Assembly (NCBI RefSeq): GCF_003984625.1
Contig: NZ_RWKH01000001.1
Location: 186,001-250,000, forward strand
DNA length: 64,000 bases
Direction: 5' to 3'
From: Variovorax sp. DXTD-1
Lineage (GTDB): Bacteria > Pseudomonadota > Gammaproteobacteria > Burkholderiales > Burkholderiaceae_C
The stretch's first letter is position 1. Each line of letters opens with the position of its first letter. The position numbers and the translations under genes were made by a program. The notes below the pieces were generated by a model. That model had not been told where the DNA came from. It searched no databases and saw only the letters and a program-made list of their open reading frames with translations. This document shows, piece after piece, positions 55,655-64,000 of this stretch.

Positions 55655-57316
55655 TCAGCCCTCGATCTTCCCCAGCCGCGATTCACGCAGCCGGCTGGGC
55701 GCCAGTGCGCCCGCCGACTCGAGGATCGGGTAGGCGATGGAGCAGATGTGCGAGTTGATGCGCTTCAGGTCGCTGATCAGGTCGATGTGCAGCGAGCTGG
55801 TTTCGATGCTCAGCGTGGTGCGGTCGGACAGCCGGTCGAGGTGGGTGGTGGCATAGGCCCGCTCGAGGTCGCGGAAGCGGGCTTTTTCTTCGAGCAGCTT
55901 TTGCGCGTCGCGCACATTGCCGTTGAGAAAGACACTCATGCTCAGCCGCAGGTTGGCCACCAGCCGCTCGTGCAGCTCCACGATTTCAGCCATGCCCGCG
56001 GCAGAGAAGTTGCGCTGCGGCTTGATCTTCTTGTCTTCGATGTCGATGATCACGCGCTCGATGATGTCGCCGATCTGCTCCATGTTGATGGTGAAGCTGA
56101 TGATGTCGGTCCAGCGCCGGCTTTCTTCTTCGCCCAGCGCCTCGCGCGAGATGCGCGTCATGTAGTACTTGATGGCCGAGTAGAGCTCGTCCACCGTGTC
56201 GTCGAGCTGCCGCAGCTCCTGCGACAGGCGCAAGTCGTTGTGGCGAATCACGTCGAGCGTGCCGATGAGCATGGTCTCCACGATGTCGGCCTGGTGCAGC
56301 GCCTCGCGCGCCGCATTCGAAATGGCGAGCGAAGGCGTTGAAAGCGCCGAGGGGTCGAGGTGATGCGGCCGCGTGGAAGTGGCCGGCTGCTGCGGCACCG
56401 GCAGCATCTTGGTGACCAGCGTTGCCACCCACTGCGTGAGTCCGATGAAGCCCACGCTGATGATCACGTTGAACGCCAGGTGGAACAGCACCACGCCGTG
56501 GGTCGCGTTCGGCACCTGGGGCTGCACGTAGCGCAGCCAGAGCCCGACGAAGGGCGCGACGATGGCCACGCCGAGCGCCTTGAACAGCAGGTTGCCTACC
56601 GTGACCTGCCGCACCGGAATGGCCGACTTGGCGGTGGTCAGCACGGCCAGCAAGCCGCTGCCGAGGTTGGCGCCGAGCACCAGCCCCAGCGCCACATCGA
56701 GCGGAACCACGTTGGAGCTTGCCATGGCCGCCACCAGCAGCACCACGGCCAGGCTGGAATACGCCACGATGGCGAGCGCGGCGCCAAGGGTGATTTCGAG
56801 CAGCACGTCGCTGCTGAGAGAGGCCAGCAGCGCCCGCACGGTCGGGGCCGAGAAGAGCGGCTCGGTGGCTTCCACCACCAGCTGCAGCGCCAGCAGCATC
56901 AGCCCCAGGCCGATGAGCACCCGGCCCACGCGGCCCGCCACGGTGGCCGAACGGGAGATGAACAGCACCACCCCCACGAAGATGAACATCGGCGAGAGCC
57001 AGGAGAGGTCGGCCGAGAACAGCACCGAGATGAGCGCCGTGCCGACATCCGCCCCGCGCATCACAGCCAGCGCCGCCGGCAGCGTGACCAGGCCCTGCCC
57101 CACGAAGGACGAAGTCATCAGCGACGTGGCCGTGCTCGACTGCACCAGCGCGGTCACACCGATGCCCGACAGCGCGGCGGTGAAGCGGTTGCGCATGCTC
57201 TGCACGAGGATCTTGCGCAGGTTGGCCCCGAACACGCGCAGCACGCCCGTTCGAACGAGGTGCGTGCCCCACACCAGCAGTGCGACGGCGGCGAGCAGGT
57301 TCAGAAGATGCTTCAT
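55655..57316 (-). CDS. Na/Pi cotransporter family protein with PhoU-like C-terminal domain
   Basis: A 553-residue protein. The N-terminal 300 residues hold two inverted NaPi repeats with the motif QSSTATSLMT (about 59-68) and VLGANLGSG for the second. The C-terminal 200 residues are helical and PhoU-like (ALHQADIVETMLIGTLDVIR, then ELHERLVANLRL). Related proteins import or export phosphate with sodium and respond to phosphate status. Convergent with the receiver-domain gene; no pst or pho genes are nearby. Confidence 0.92.
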   Translation of the reverse strand: MKHLLNLLAAVALLVWGTHLVRTGVLRVFGANLRKILVQSMRNRFTAALSGIGVTALVQSSTATSLMTSSFVGQGLVTLPAALAVMRGADVGTALISVLFSADLSWLSPMFIFVGVVLFISRSATVAGRVGRVLIGLGLMLLALQLVVEATEPLFSAPTVRALLASLSSDVLLEITLGAALAIVAYSSLAVVLLVAAMASSNVVPLDVALGLVLGANLGSGLLAVLTTAKSAIPVRQVTVGNLLFKALGVAIVAPFVGLWLRYVQPQVPNATHGVVLFHLAFNVIISVGFIGLTQWVATLVTKMLPVPQQPATSTRPHHLDPSALSTPSLAISNAAREALHQADIVETMLIGTLDVIRHNDLRLSQELRQLDDTVDELYSAIKYYMTRISREALGEEESRRWTDIISFTINMEQIGDIIERVIIDIEDKKIKPQRNFSAAGMAEIVELHERLVANLRLSMSVFLNGNVRDAQKLLEEKARFRDLERAYATTHLDRLSDRTTLSIETSSLHIDLISDLKRINSHICSIAYPILESAGALAPSRLRESRLGKIEG

Positions 57317-57382
57317 GGGTGGCGGTTTCTATCCTTTTCGTTTTGGTTCGTTTTCTTCAGCCCCATTTTCCACACTATGGGC

Positions 57383-58243
57383 TCAATCGATCAGTGCTCC
57401 GTTGTCGTGGAAAGGAAAAGGGCCCTCGAATGTGCCGGAAGCCGCCAGATGGGTGACCAGCCGCCTGCTGCGCGCAGACCAGGCGTGAACCCGGAAACCG
57501 GGCGGCTCCAGCGTCCACGCAGAGGCCGCGTCGGGTGCCAGGTCCAGGCAGACCTGGTGGGCCGGTGCGGGCGAGGTGGATGCAATGGTGCCCCCAAAGC
57601 GCACGTCGATGGCGCGGTGCAGGTGGCCGCAGATCACGCGTTCGACGCTGGGGTGCCGCGCGACCAGTGCTTCCAGCGCCTCTGCGCCCTGCAGCAGGCC
57701 GATCTCGTCCATATGGCCGATCAGGGTTTGGAAAGGTGGGTGGTGCATGGCAATGACCACGGGCTCCCCCCGGCAGGTTTCGAGTTGTTGCTCCAGCCAC
57801 GCCAGCCGTTCGTTGCAGAGGGCACCATGGCTCTCGCCCGGCACGCAGGTGTCGAGCGTCAGCAGGCGCAGCGCGCCCACGCGCACCGAGTATTGGACAA
57901 AGCCGGCGGAGCCCACGCCCCCCGCCAGGTAGCCGTGGCCCGGAAAGCTGCGGCGCAGCTGGTCGCGGTCGTCATGGTTGCCGGGCATCAGGTAGACCGG
58001 CATGTTGAGCGGTGCCAGAAGGCGCGCCAGGTGCTCGTATTCGGCCGCGCGGCCGAAGTCGCTCAGGTCGCCGGTGATCACCACCGCGTCGGGCAATTGC
58101 GGCAGGCGCAGCACCGACTGCACCGCGCGCTCCAGGTAAGGCGCGGTGTCGATGCGGCCGTACGCCAGGCGGCCGGGCTCGCGGATGTGCAGGTCCGTCA
58201 GCTGCGCCAGGAAGGTGGTGTCTTGTGTCGTTGCCGTGTTCAT
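57383..58243 (-). CDS. GpdQ-like metallophosphodiesterase
   Basis: Cytosolic calcineurin-like phosphodiesterase of 286 residues. Metal motifs: LTDLH (Asp17, His19), GDLSD (Asp59), GNHDD (Asn89, His90), MHHPPF and GHLH. The ordering and text (LYLIPGNHDD-like VYLMPGNHDD, ISTLPGTVHQV-like IASTSPAPAHQV) are closest to GpdQ, a promiscuous glycerophosphodiesterase, rather than CpdA. It is the last gene of the LacI-controlled importer operon, coupled to the ATPase by ATGA. It probably cleaves the imported phosphodiester to a sugar- or glycerol-phosphate and an alcohol. Confidence 0.88.
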   Translation of the reverse strand: MNTATTQDTTFLAQLTDLHIREPGRLAYGRIDTAPYLERAVQSVLRLPQLPDAVVITGDLSDFGRAAEYEHLARLLAPLNMPVYLMPGNHDDRDQLRRSFPGHGYLAGGVGSAGFVQYSVRVGALRLLTLDTCVPGESHGALCNERLAWLEQQLETCRGEPVVIAMHHPPFQTLIGHMDEIGLLQGAEALEALVARHPSVERVICGHLHRAIDVRFGGTIASTSPAPAHQVCLDLAPDAASAWTLEPPGFRVHAWSARSRRLVTHLAASGTFEGPFPFHDNGALID

Positions 58244-59301
58244 GCGCTGGTTTCCTGCGACGTCATCAGGCGATCGGGTTGGATGCGAAGGCCGACCGGA
58301 TCACCCGGGCCGAAAGGCGTGTCGCGGCCTACATCGGCTACCAGCAAGGACTGGTCCTGCGTGCGCAGCTGCAGCTGCACGCGGTCGCCGAGAAAGGTGC
58401 GGCGTTCGACGGCGGCAAGCCCCCAGCCGGGCTGGGGCGCGCTCACTTCCACGTCTTCGGGTCGCACCAGAAGCATCGCATGGTCGCGCCAGGCAGGTGG
58501 GCAAGGCAGTGTGCTTCCGCCGAGTCGGACAACGCCTTGCGCAACGGCGTCGGGCTCGCGCGTGAGCCGATTCACCCGGCCCAGGAACTCCGCCACGAAG
58601 GGATGCGCGGGCGCGCGGTACAGCTCTTCGCCGCGGCCGATCTGCACGATGCGCCCGGCGCTCATCACTGCCAGGCGGTCGGCAATGGCCAGCGCCTCCT
58701 GCTGGTCGTGCGTGACGTGAATGGCCGTGATGTGCAGCCGCCGCAGCAGTTCGGCGAGTTCGTCGCGCAGCGATTCCTTGAGCTTGGCGTCGAGCGCGGC
58801 CAGCGGCTCGTCGAGCAGCAGCACGCGCGGGCGCACGGCAACCGCGCGCGCCAGGGCCACGCGCTGGCGCTGGCCGCCGGAGAGCTCGGCGGGTCGCTTG
58901 TTTTCAAGCCCGCCGAGCCGCGTCAGGTCGACCAGTTCGCCCACGGCGCGCTTTTCTTCTTCGGGCGCCACGCCGCGGATGCGAAGGCCGTAGCCAATGT
59001 TGGCGGCCACCGTCATCTGCGGAAAAAGCGCGTAGCTCTGGAACACCATGCCCACGCCGCGGTGCTCCACCGGCCGCCCGGTCACGTCCTGTCCGCCGAA
59101 CACGATGCGGCTGCCTTCGTCGGGTGCCTCGAGTCCCGCAATCAGGCGCAGCAGCGTCGTCTTGCCGCAGCCGGAGGGGCCGAGCAGCGCGAGCACTTCG
59201 CCCGCTTCCACGTGCAGGTCGGTCGGCAGCAGGCCGCGCGTGCCGTCGGCGTAGGTCTTCGCGCAGTTCGCGATGTCGATAGGAATGCGTTCAAGTTCCA
59301 T
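58240..59301 (-). CDS. ABC transporter ATPase, spermidine/putrescine-phosphonate type
   Basis: ATPase of 353 residues of the PotA/FbpC/PhnT group. Walker A GPSGCGKTT, signature LSGGQRQRVALARA, Walker B LLLDEPLAALDA and a C-terminal TOBE domain (LLVRPEDVEVSAP). Upstream permease overlaps it by 11 bases. The C-terminal TOBE may bind an allosteric effector. Serves the two permeases encoded upstream; the ligand is not certain from sequence. Confidence 0.92.
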   Translation of the reverse strand: MELERIPIDIANCAKTYADGTRGLLPTDLHVEAGEVLALLGPSGCGKTTLLRLIAGLEAPDEGSRIVFGGQDVTGRPVEHRGVGMVFQSYALFPQMTVAANIGYGLRIRGVAPEEEKRAVGELVDLTRLGGLENKRPAELSGGQRQRVALARAVAVRPRVLLLDEPLAALDAKLKESLRDELAELLRRLHITAIHVTHDQQEALAIADRLAVMSAGRIVQIGRGEELYRAPAHPFVAEFLGRVNRLTREPDAVAQGVVRLGGSTLPCPPAWRDHAMLLVRPEDVEVSAPQPGWGLAAVERRTFLGDRVQLQLRTQDQSLLVADVGRDTPFGPGDPVGLRIQPDRLMTSQETSA

Positions 59302-60094
59302 GGCGTTTCTGCATCAGGTTGGCAAGGTACTGCAGCCCCCACAGCACCGGAAGAATGACGGCGAAGAAGACCAGCGTGTAGGCCGACCCGATCTCGATGC
59401 GCATCGAGGCATAGCTGTCGGCCAGCCCCACAGGCAGGGTGCGCGTGAGCGGCGTGTGCAGCATCCAGGTTAGGTTGAACTCGCCCACCGAGAGCGTGAA
59501 CACCATGAGGCTGCCGGCCACGATGGCGGGGAACACGGCCGGCACCAGGATGCCCATGAAGCGCTGGCCGAAGTTCGCGCCCAGCGAACGGGCGGCTTCC
59601 TCGAGCGCGAGCAGGTCATCACGCTGGAACGCCGAGCTCACGGTGCGCACCATGAACGGCAGCGTGAACACGATGTGGCCCACCAGAATGAAAGCGAAGC
59701 TCTGGCGGAAGGCCGTGAGCTGGCCGTAGGCGAGGATGAGCGCCAGTGCGGTCGCAAGCCCGGGCACCGCAACGGGCAGCGTGAGCAGTTCCTCGAAGAT
59801 GTGCGCCGCGCGCGAGCGGCTGCGCGCCAGCACATAGGCGCAGGGCACGCCCAGCAGCACGGTGCCGACGACGCAGGCTGCCGCCAGCGCGAGCGACCAG
59901 CCGACGGTGCCGCCATAGTTCTCCCACACCTCACCGAGCCAGCGCAGCGTGAGGCCGCTCTTCAAGCCCGTGCTGTAGTTGTTGACCAGACCGGCCATGA
60001 CGGACAGCAGCATCGGTGCGATCATGAAAATGCTCACGAGCACGGTAATGGCCAGCAGGAAGGGCGCCTTGGGTTGCGTGTTCTTCTTTCGCAT
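59291..60094 (-). CDS. ABC transporter permease (PotC-type)
   Basis: Inner-membrane permease of 267 residues with six hydrophobic segments. The EAA loop is ALEEAARSLGANFGQRF and the PAVFPAIVAGSLMVFTLS segment is typical of PotC/PhnV. The basic N-terminus MRKKNTQPKAP follows the positive-inside pattern. It lies 15 bases after the other permease and is translated overlapping the ATPase. Confidence 0.92.
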   Translation of the reverse strand: MRKKNTQPKAPFLLAITVLVSIFMIAPMLLSVMAGLVNNYSTGLKSGLTLRWLGEVWENYGGTVGWSLALAAACVVGTVLLGVPCAYVLARSRSRAAHIFEELLTLPVAVPGLATALALILAYGQLTAFRQSFAFILVGHIVFTLPFMVRTVSSAFQRDDLLALEEAARSLGANFGQRFMGILVPAVFPAIVAGSLMVFTLSVGEFNLTWMLHTPLTRTLPVGLADSYASMRIEIGSAYTLVFFAVILPVLWGLQYLANLMQKRHGT

Positions 60095-60109
60095 GAGCGT
60101 TTCCTCGGT

Positions 60110-60931
60110 TCAGCGTGCGACCGGGTTGGCGCCGAAGCGTCGCGCGACGAACAGCACCAGCCAGGTCACGAGGCCCAGCGCAATCGAGAGCGACGCGGCG
60201 AGTGCAAAGTTGGCGTAGTTGGTGAACTCGTTGTAGATGGTGATCGGAATCACCTCGAACTTGCTGGCGAGCGTGAAGGCGGTTCCGAAGGCGCCCATCG
60301 ACGTGGCGAAAAGAATGGCGCCGCAGGCCAGCGTAGTGGGGGCAAGCTCGGGCATCCAGACATCGCGAGCCACGCGCAGGCGCGAGGCACCGAGCGAGCG
60401 CGCGGCTTCTTCGAGCTGCACGTTCATGGCCTCGGCCGCTGCGGCATAGGTGGCAATGGCGCGTGGCAGCGAGAAGTACAGATAGGCCAGGAACAGCCCG
60501 AGCAGGCCATACGCGAAGGTGATGCGCTCGCCGAACAGGCTGTCGCTGAGGTCGGCTACCACGCCTTGGCGACCGCCGAGCAGGATGACGAAGAAGCCGA
60601 TGATCACGCCCGGAAAAGAGAGCGGCAACGTGAGCAGCGACAGCAGCATGCGCTTGCCTGTGAAGGCATGGCGCGCGAGGTAGATGCCGACGGCCGCGCC
60701 CAGCACCAGTGTCGTCAGCGTCACCGCCGCCGACAGCGCAACGGTGTTGACCATGCTATGGAGGTAGCGCGAATCTGTCAGCACCGCGAAGTAGGTGGAC
60801 CAGCCCTTGGTCGCGGGCAGCGTGAGCAGGCGCACCACCGGCAATAGCCAGAAGGCAGCGAAGAACACGGCTGCGGGGGCTGCGCAGGCCAGCAGGCGCC
60901 AGCGTGGGTTCCAGGCGTTGGGTTGCTTCAT
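60110..60931 (-). CDS. ABC transporter permease (PotB-type)
   Basis: Inner-membrane permease of 273 residues. EAA loop: QLEEAARSLGASRLRVARDV; membrane stretches LLACAAPAAVFFAAFWLLPVV at the N-terminus. ATG 60931 (MKQPNAWNPRW) is chosen. An ATG at 60997, in frame, lies inside the palindromic element and would add 22 residues that are repeat-derived, so it is rejected. The element separates this gene from the binding-protein gene that precedes it in the operon. Confidence 0.92.
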   Translation of the reverse strand: MKQPNAWNPRWRLLACAAPAAVFFAAFWLLPVVRLLTLPATKGWSTYFAVLTDSRYLHSMVNTVALSAAVTLTTLVLGAAVGIYLARHAFTGKRMLLSLLTLPLSFPGVIIGFFVILLGGRQGVVADLSDSLFGERITFAYGLLGLFLAYLYFSLPRAIATYAAAAEAMNVQLEEAARSLGASRLRVARDVWMPELAPTTLACGAILFATSMGAFGTAFTLASKFEVIPITIYNEFTNYANFALAASLSIALGLVTWLVLFVARRFGANPVAR

Positions 60932-60973
60932 CTCAGTTGCTTGTCTTGCGGCGTTGTTGTTCTTGGCGCCGCT

Positions 60974-61235
60974 GTTCAGGGCGTGTGCAAAGGCCACCGG
61001 GTACTCCCCTCCGCGAATGTCCCCCGGGGCTGCGCCCCTCCTCCTTTATTTCGCTGCGCGGAGCACCCGATGCCCTGTGCACTTGGGCAGGTTCGTGGTG
61101 TTCCGCTGATCAACCACTGCTCCGTGCAACGCACCCGCTGGCGGGGTGCCTTGCGCAGCGACATAAAGGAGGAGGCCGCAGGCCGGGGGACATTCGCGGA
61201 GAAAGGTACCCCGTCGGCGGGTGCGCGCCCCGAAC
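60974..61235 (+). repeat. ~260-bp palindromic interspersed element, copy 4 (inside an importer operon)
   Basis: Fourth copy, 262 bp, the same length as copy 1 and sharing its GGGGCTGCGCCCC inner hairpin. It fills the 312-bp gap between the binding-protein gene (stop at 61244) and the first permease gene (start at 60931), all three being read on the minus strand. One arm has a change to GACATAAAGG. Such a hairpin between a binding-protein gene and its permeases is a classic place for 3'-end protection of mRNA. Confidence 0.93.
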
Positions 61236-61243
61236 AAGACACT

Positions 61244-62257
61244 TCAGCGCACTTCCTTGAGGTAACGATCAGAGAACGCCCGCTGCGCCTCAGCCATGCG
61301 CGCATAGTCCACGCTCTTCGCGCGGGCGTACTCGGTAGCCGGCAGGAACTGCGCCTCCACGTCCTTCGGCATCGCACCAGCGCGCACCGGCCGCAGGTAG
61401 GCCTTGGCCCAGATGGCCTGGCCTTCGTCGGAAAGTACAAAGTCGAGCACCTTCTTGCCTTCGGCTGCATGTGGTGCCTTGGCGACGAGGCTCATCACGT
61501 AGGGGACGGCCAGCGTGCCTTCGCTCGGGATGACGAAAGCGACGTTGGCCTTGTCCTTGTACTTCGCGCGGTAGGCGTTGAAGTCGTAGTCGAGCAGGAT
61601 CGCGATTTCGCCCGACAGCACGCGCGCATAAGAGGTTTGCTTCGGCACGATGGGCTCGTTCTTCTGCAGCGCCTTGAAGTAGTCGATGGCCGGGCCGAAG
61701 TTGTCGAGCGTGCCGCCGCGTGCTTCGTTCACCGCTACCGCGCCCACGTAGCCGACGAAGGCCGATGCGGGGTCGAGATAGCCGACAAGGCCCTTGTATT
61801 CGGGCTTGAGCAGGTCGGCCCATGACTTGGGAACCGGCTTGCCCTTTAGCGCATCGACGTTGACCATGAAGCCGAGCGTGCCCGAGTGGATGGTGAACCA
61901 GTTGCCGGCTGGGTCCTTCAGGCCGTCGGGAATGTCTTTCCACGCTGCCGGCTTGTAGGGCTCGACCACGCCGTCCTTCTGGGCCTGCACCGCGAAGGTC
62001 ACGCCCAGGTAGGTAACGTCGGCCACGGGGCTGGCCTTCTCGGCGACGAGCTGCGCGAGCGACTGGCCCGAGTTCTTGTTGTCGGCCGGCACGGTGATGC
62101 CGGTTTTGGCCTTGATGGCCTTGAGCTGCGTGCCCCAGTCGGCCCATTCGGTCGGGCAGTTGTAGCAAATGGCGGTCTGTGCCACGGCGCTGCCGGCGGC
62201 GACCAGCGCGGCGGTGAGCAAGCCCAGGCGGGCCATGCGGGAGATGCGGAGAGACAT
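61244..62257 (-). CDS. Periplasmic substrate-binding protein of the LacI-controlled importer
   Basis: Exported ligand-binding protein of 337 residues (family 1/PotD-AfuA-like). The signal peptide ends SAVAQT near residue 26. The mature part includes ICYNCPTEWADWG, LLKPEYKGLVGYLDPASAF and LDYDFNAYRAKYKD; members bind polyamines, iron or phosphonates. AAGGAG sits just before the start. It is 51 bases after the LacI gene stop. With the GpdQ-like enzyme at the operon end, a phosphodiester such as a glycerophosphodiester is a plausible ligand; this is inference. Confidence 0.9.
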   Translation of the reverse strand: MSLRISRMARLGLLTAALVAAGSAVAQTAICYNCPTEWADWGTQLKAIKAKTGITVPADNKNSGQSLAQLVAEKASPVADVTYLGVTFAVQAQKDGVVEPYKPAAWKDIPDGLKDPAGNWFTIHSGTLGFMVNVDALKGKPVPKSWADLLKPEYKGLVGYLDPASAFVGYVGAVAVNEARGGTLDNFGPAIDYFKALQKNEPIVPKQTSYARVLSGEIAILLDYDFNAYRAKYKDKANVAFVIPSEGTLAVPYVMSLVAKAPHAAEGKKVLDFVLSDEGQAIWAKAYLRPVRAGAMPKDVEAQFLPATEYARAKSVDYARMAEAQRAFSDRYLKEVR

Positions 62258-62308
62258 GAAAGAACTCCTTGATGTGGATGTAAGGGTTGAGGCGGGTGAG
62301 AGGGGTGA

Positions 62309-63319
62309 TCAGTCGTCGGCGATATCGCGTGCGGATGCGCACGATTCGCCGTCGCGGAAGAAGCAAGGCAGCAGCAGGCTCGCGTCGGCTTGCAGCGTGG
62401 TGCCGCCGGCCATGGCCTGGATCAGCAACTCGACGCTGCGGCGGCCGATGTCGCTGTTGGGTTGCGCGATGGTGGTGAGCGCCGGCGTGAGGTCTTCGCC
62501 GAGCGCAATGCCGTCGAAGCCGACCACGCTGAGGTCGTCGGGTACGGAGAGTCCGCTCATGTGCGCGGCGCGAATGCTGCGGATGGCGAGCAGGTCGTTC
62601 GAGCAGACCAGCGCGGTGGGACGATCGTCGGCCTGCAACACGTTGACGACCGCACCGACCGCGCTTTCGACGAAGGGCACCTCGATGAGCGGCGGCGCAT
62701 CGAGCCCGGCATCGGCCATGCCTTTCTCGTAGCCCCGGTAGCGCTGCTGCGCCCGGTCGGAGGCGGCCAGCGTGCCGCTGACCATGGCGATGCGGCGGTG
62801 CCCCAGCAGTACCAGGCGTGCGACCGCGTCGGCCACGGCAGCTTCGCCGTCGACGGTCACGCAGGGGTGATCAGGGTGCCGGTTGTAGGCCAGCACATAA
62901 GGCGTGCCGGTGGTGCGAAGCCGTGCGAGGGCCGCCGAAGTGGAGGGGTTCGATACCACCAGGATCAACCCGTCGACATTGCCCGCCATCAGCAGATGGA
63001 CCGCGCGTTCTTCTTCGTCGAGCCGGTAGCCGGTGGTGACGGGAATGATGGCGTAGCCGCCTGCCATGGCTGCACGCGCAATGCCTTGCAAGCACTCGGC
63101 GAAGGTCGGATTCAGAAGCGTCGGCAGCACCACGCCCAATGCGCGGCTGCGCTGGGTGCGCAAGGTGCGCGCGCTGGCGTTGGGCACGTAGTGGAGCTCG
63201 CGCGCCACGCGTTCCACCAACTCACGCGTGGCTGGCGTGACCTTGTCGGGGAAGTTGAACGCCCGCGACACGGTGGCCACGGAAACCCCGGCTTTGGCTG
63301 CAACGGATTGAATGCTCAT
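62309..63319 (-). CDS. LacI-family transcriptional regulator
   Basis: Repressor of 336 residues: N-terminal helix-turn-helix SIQSVAAKAGVSVATVSRAF (residues 2-21), hinge RTLRTQRSRALGVVLP and a periplasmic-binding-like effector domain (residues from about 60). It heads the importer operon on the same strand and has a perfect operator just upstream of its own start, so it probably represses the whole set. LacI effectors are generally sugars or related small molecules. Confidence 0.93.
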   Translation of the reverse strand: MSIQSVAAKAGVSVATVSRAFNFPDKVTPATRELVERVARELHYVPNASARTLRTQRSRALGVVLPTLLNPTFAECLQGIARAAMAGGYAIIPVTTGYRLDEEERAVHLLMAGNVDGLILVVSNPSTSAALARLRTTGTPYVLAYNRHPDHPCVTVDGEAAVADAVARLVLLGHRRIAMVSGTLAASDRAQQRYRGYEKGMADAGLDAPPLIEVPFVESAVGAVVNVLQADDRPTALVCSNDLLAIRSIRAAHMSGLSVPDDLSVVGFDGIALGEDLTPALTTIAQPNSDIGRRSVELLIQAMAGGTTLQADASLLLPCFFRDGESCASARDIADD

Positions 63320-63330
63320 CGTGCGGTGCT

Positions 63331-63346
63331 ATGTAATCGATTACAT
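63331..63346. promoter_or_regulatory. LacI-type operator upstream of the LacI gene
   Basis: Perfect 16-base palindrome ATGTAATCGATTACAT with the CG centre typical of LacI-family operators. It is 12-27 bases before the LacI ATG, which implies autoregulation and control of the importer operon downstream. Confidence 0.8.
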
Positions 63347-63414
63347 TGCACCGCGGCAGTATGACCCCGCTATGACAGGCCAAGAAAGCCGGGAAAAACC
63401 CTCGCGTTGAGTCT

Positions 63415-63441
63415 TAAAGAGAAAGGGCCCGAAGGCCCCTT
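63415..63441 (-). terminator. Rho-independent terminator after lspA
   Basis: On the minus strand, stem AAGGGGCC-TTCG-GGCCCTTT (one G-U pair) followed by a pyrimidine run TTTCTCTTT, 12 bases after the lspA stop. It separates lspA from the LacI gene. Confidence 0.8.
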
Positions 63442-63452
63442 GAGAAACTGGC

Positions 63453-63965
63453 TTACTTCCCGCGCCGAACCCGCCGGATCTCGTCCACGATCAGGCAGAT
63501 GGCCCCCAGCGTGATCGCACTGTCCGCCGCGTTGAAGGCCGGAAAGTACCAGTTCCCCGCGTGAAAGCTCAGGAAGTCGACCACGTACCCGTGCATCATC
63601 CGGTCGATCACGTTGCCGATGGCGCCGCCCAGGATGCAGGCCATCGCGAACGAAAACAGCTTCTGTCCCGCGTGCGATTTCAGCATCCACACGATGAACA
63701 CTGCGGCCGCAAGGCCAATGGCCGTGAAGAACCAGCGCTGCCATCCCGAATGGTCGGCCAGGAACGAGAACGCGGCACCCGTGTTGTGCGCGCGGACCAC
63801 GTTGAAGAAGCTCGTGACGTAGGTTGCGTCACCGAGCTTGTAGTAGCCCAGGATCAGCGTCTTGGTGAACTGGTCGATGATCAGGATGATCGCCGCCAGC
63901 CCGAGCCAAGGCCAGATGCTGCCGCTGCGCGAACGCGATGCCGACATGGAGCGAGCGGCCGCCAT
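63453..63965 (-). CDS. lspA: Lipoprotein signal peptidase II
   Basis: Inner-membrane aspartic protease of 170 residues that removes the signal peptide of prolipoproteins after diacylglyceryl transfer. Four hydrophobic segments; catalytic Asp121 (GNVIDR) and Asp148 (FNAADSAI) match E. coli Asp114 and Asp141, and the [13 protein letters not shown] motifs are intact. The ATG at 63965 overlaps the preceding stop by one base (TGATG); Met7 is a possible later start. Follows ileS, as is conserved in proteobacteria. Confidence 0.95.
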   Translation of the reverse strand: MAAARSMSASRSRSGSIWPWLGLAAIILIIDQFTKTLILGYYKLGDATYVTSFFNVVRAHNTGAAFSFLADHSGWQRWFFTAIGLAAAVFIVWMLKSHAGQKLFSFAMACILGGAIGNVIDRMMHGYVVDFLSFHAGNWYFPAFNAADSAITLGAICLIVDEIRRVRRGK

Positions 63966-64000
63966 CAGGCAAAGCTCCGTGCTTCGCCGGCGCCGAACAA
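63965..64000 (-). CDS. ileS: C-terminal end of isoleucyl-tRNA synthetase (partial)
   Basis: Only the last 11 codons and the stop are present: [11 protein letters not shown] then TGA. This matches the usual C-terminal tail of betaproteobacterial IleS, which follows a Cys-based zinc motif, and ileS-lspA is a conserved gene order. The short length makes the call depend on context. Confidence 0.6.
   Translation of the reverse strand: MFGAGEARSFA

Noticed and set aside
60932..60997. An upstream start for the PotB-type permease
   Set aside because: The extra 22 residues are translated from the palindromic element and its flank, and the ATG at 60931 gives a normal permease N-terminus.

Overview
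The window reads as about 64 kb of chromosome from a high-GC betaproteobacterium of the family Comamonadaceae, most like Variovorax. The signs are dense protein coding at high GC, several Bug/Tct-type transport genes, an ileS-lspA pair, a betaproteobacterial-style phenylacetate (paa) cluster, and stop/start overlaps (ATGA, TGATG, GTGA) in nearly every operon. The assignment rests on gene content and protein style, not on a database search. I see no rRNA, tRNA, CRISPR, phage, insertion sequence or plasmid functions.

Layout. 1-6.7 kb holds housekeeping genes: a stress-type SDR, recJ with a conserved partner of unknown function, lolC-lolD for lipoprotein release, and a stand-alone ClpP-like protease. 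6.7-16.5 kb holds a RidA gene divergent from a peptide-type ABC importer, followed by a PLP-dependent D-amino-acid deaminase-like enzyme, an RpiR regulator and an N-acyl-D-amino-acid deacylase. These look like one D-amino-acid or D-peptide scavenging operon. 16.5-18.9 kb holds a flavin reductase and two coupled membrane enzymes.

18.9-34.9 kb is a phenylacetate catabolic region. Reading leftward it runs paaG, paaI, paaK, paaA, paaB, paaC, paaD, paaE, a complete branched-chain-amino-acid-type ABC importer (with permease and ATPase fused in one protein), paaZ and an SDR. paaY and a TetR regulator are divergent at the right end. paaF, paaH and paaJ are absent from the window.

34.9-47.3 kb holds a second SDR/TetR divergent pair with tandem operators, a protease-MoxR-DUF58-VWA operon, tatD, a periplasmic LEA-like 11-mer repeat protein, a deoxyinosine glycosylase, a spermidine-synthase-like protein, an orphan GspE/PilB ATPase and tctBA. 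47.6-57.3 kb holds a LysR regulator divergent from a Bug protein and a gamma-glutamyltransferase, two EamA transporters, an SDR, a quinone oxidoreductase, a lone receiver domain and a Na/Pi cotransporter. 57.4-63.3 kb is a LacI-controlled ABC importer operon ending in a GpdQ-like phosphodiesterase. lspA and the last codons of ileS close the window.

Two non-coding features stand out. Four copies of a roughly 260-bp palindromic element lie about 14-16 kb apart in the same orientation, two of them inside operons. Two GC-rich long-arm inverted repeats also lie inside transporter operons; one is a perfect 36-bp inverted repeat that holds the apparent ribosome binding site of the next gene.
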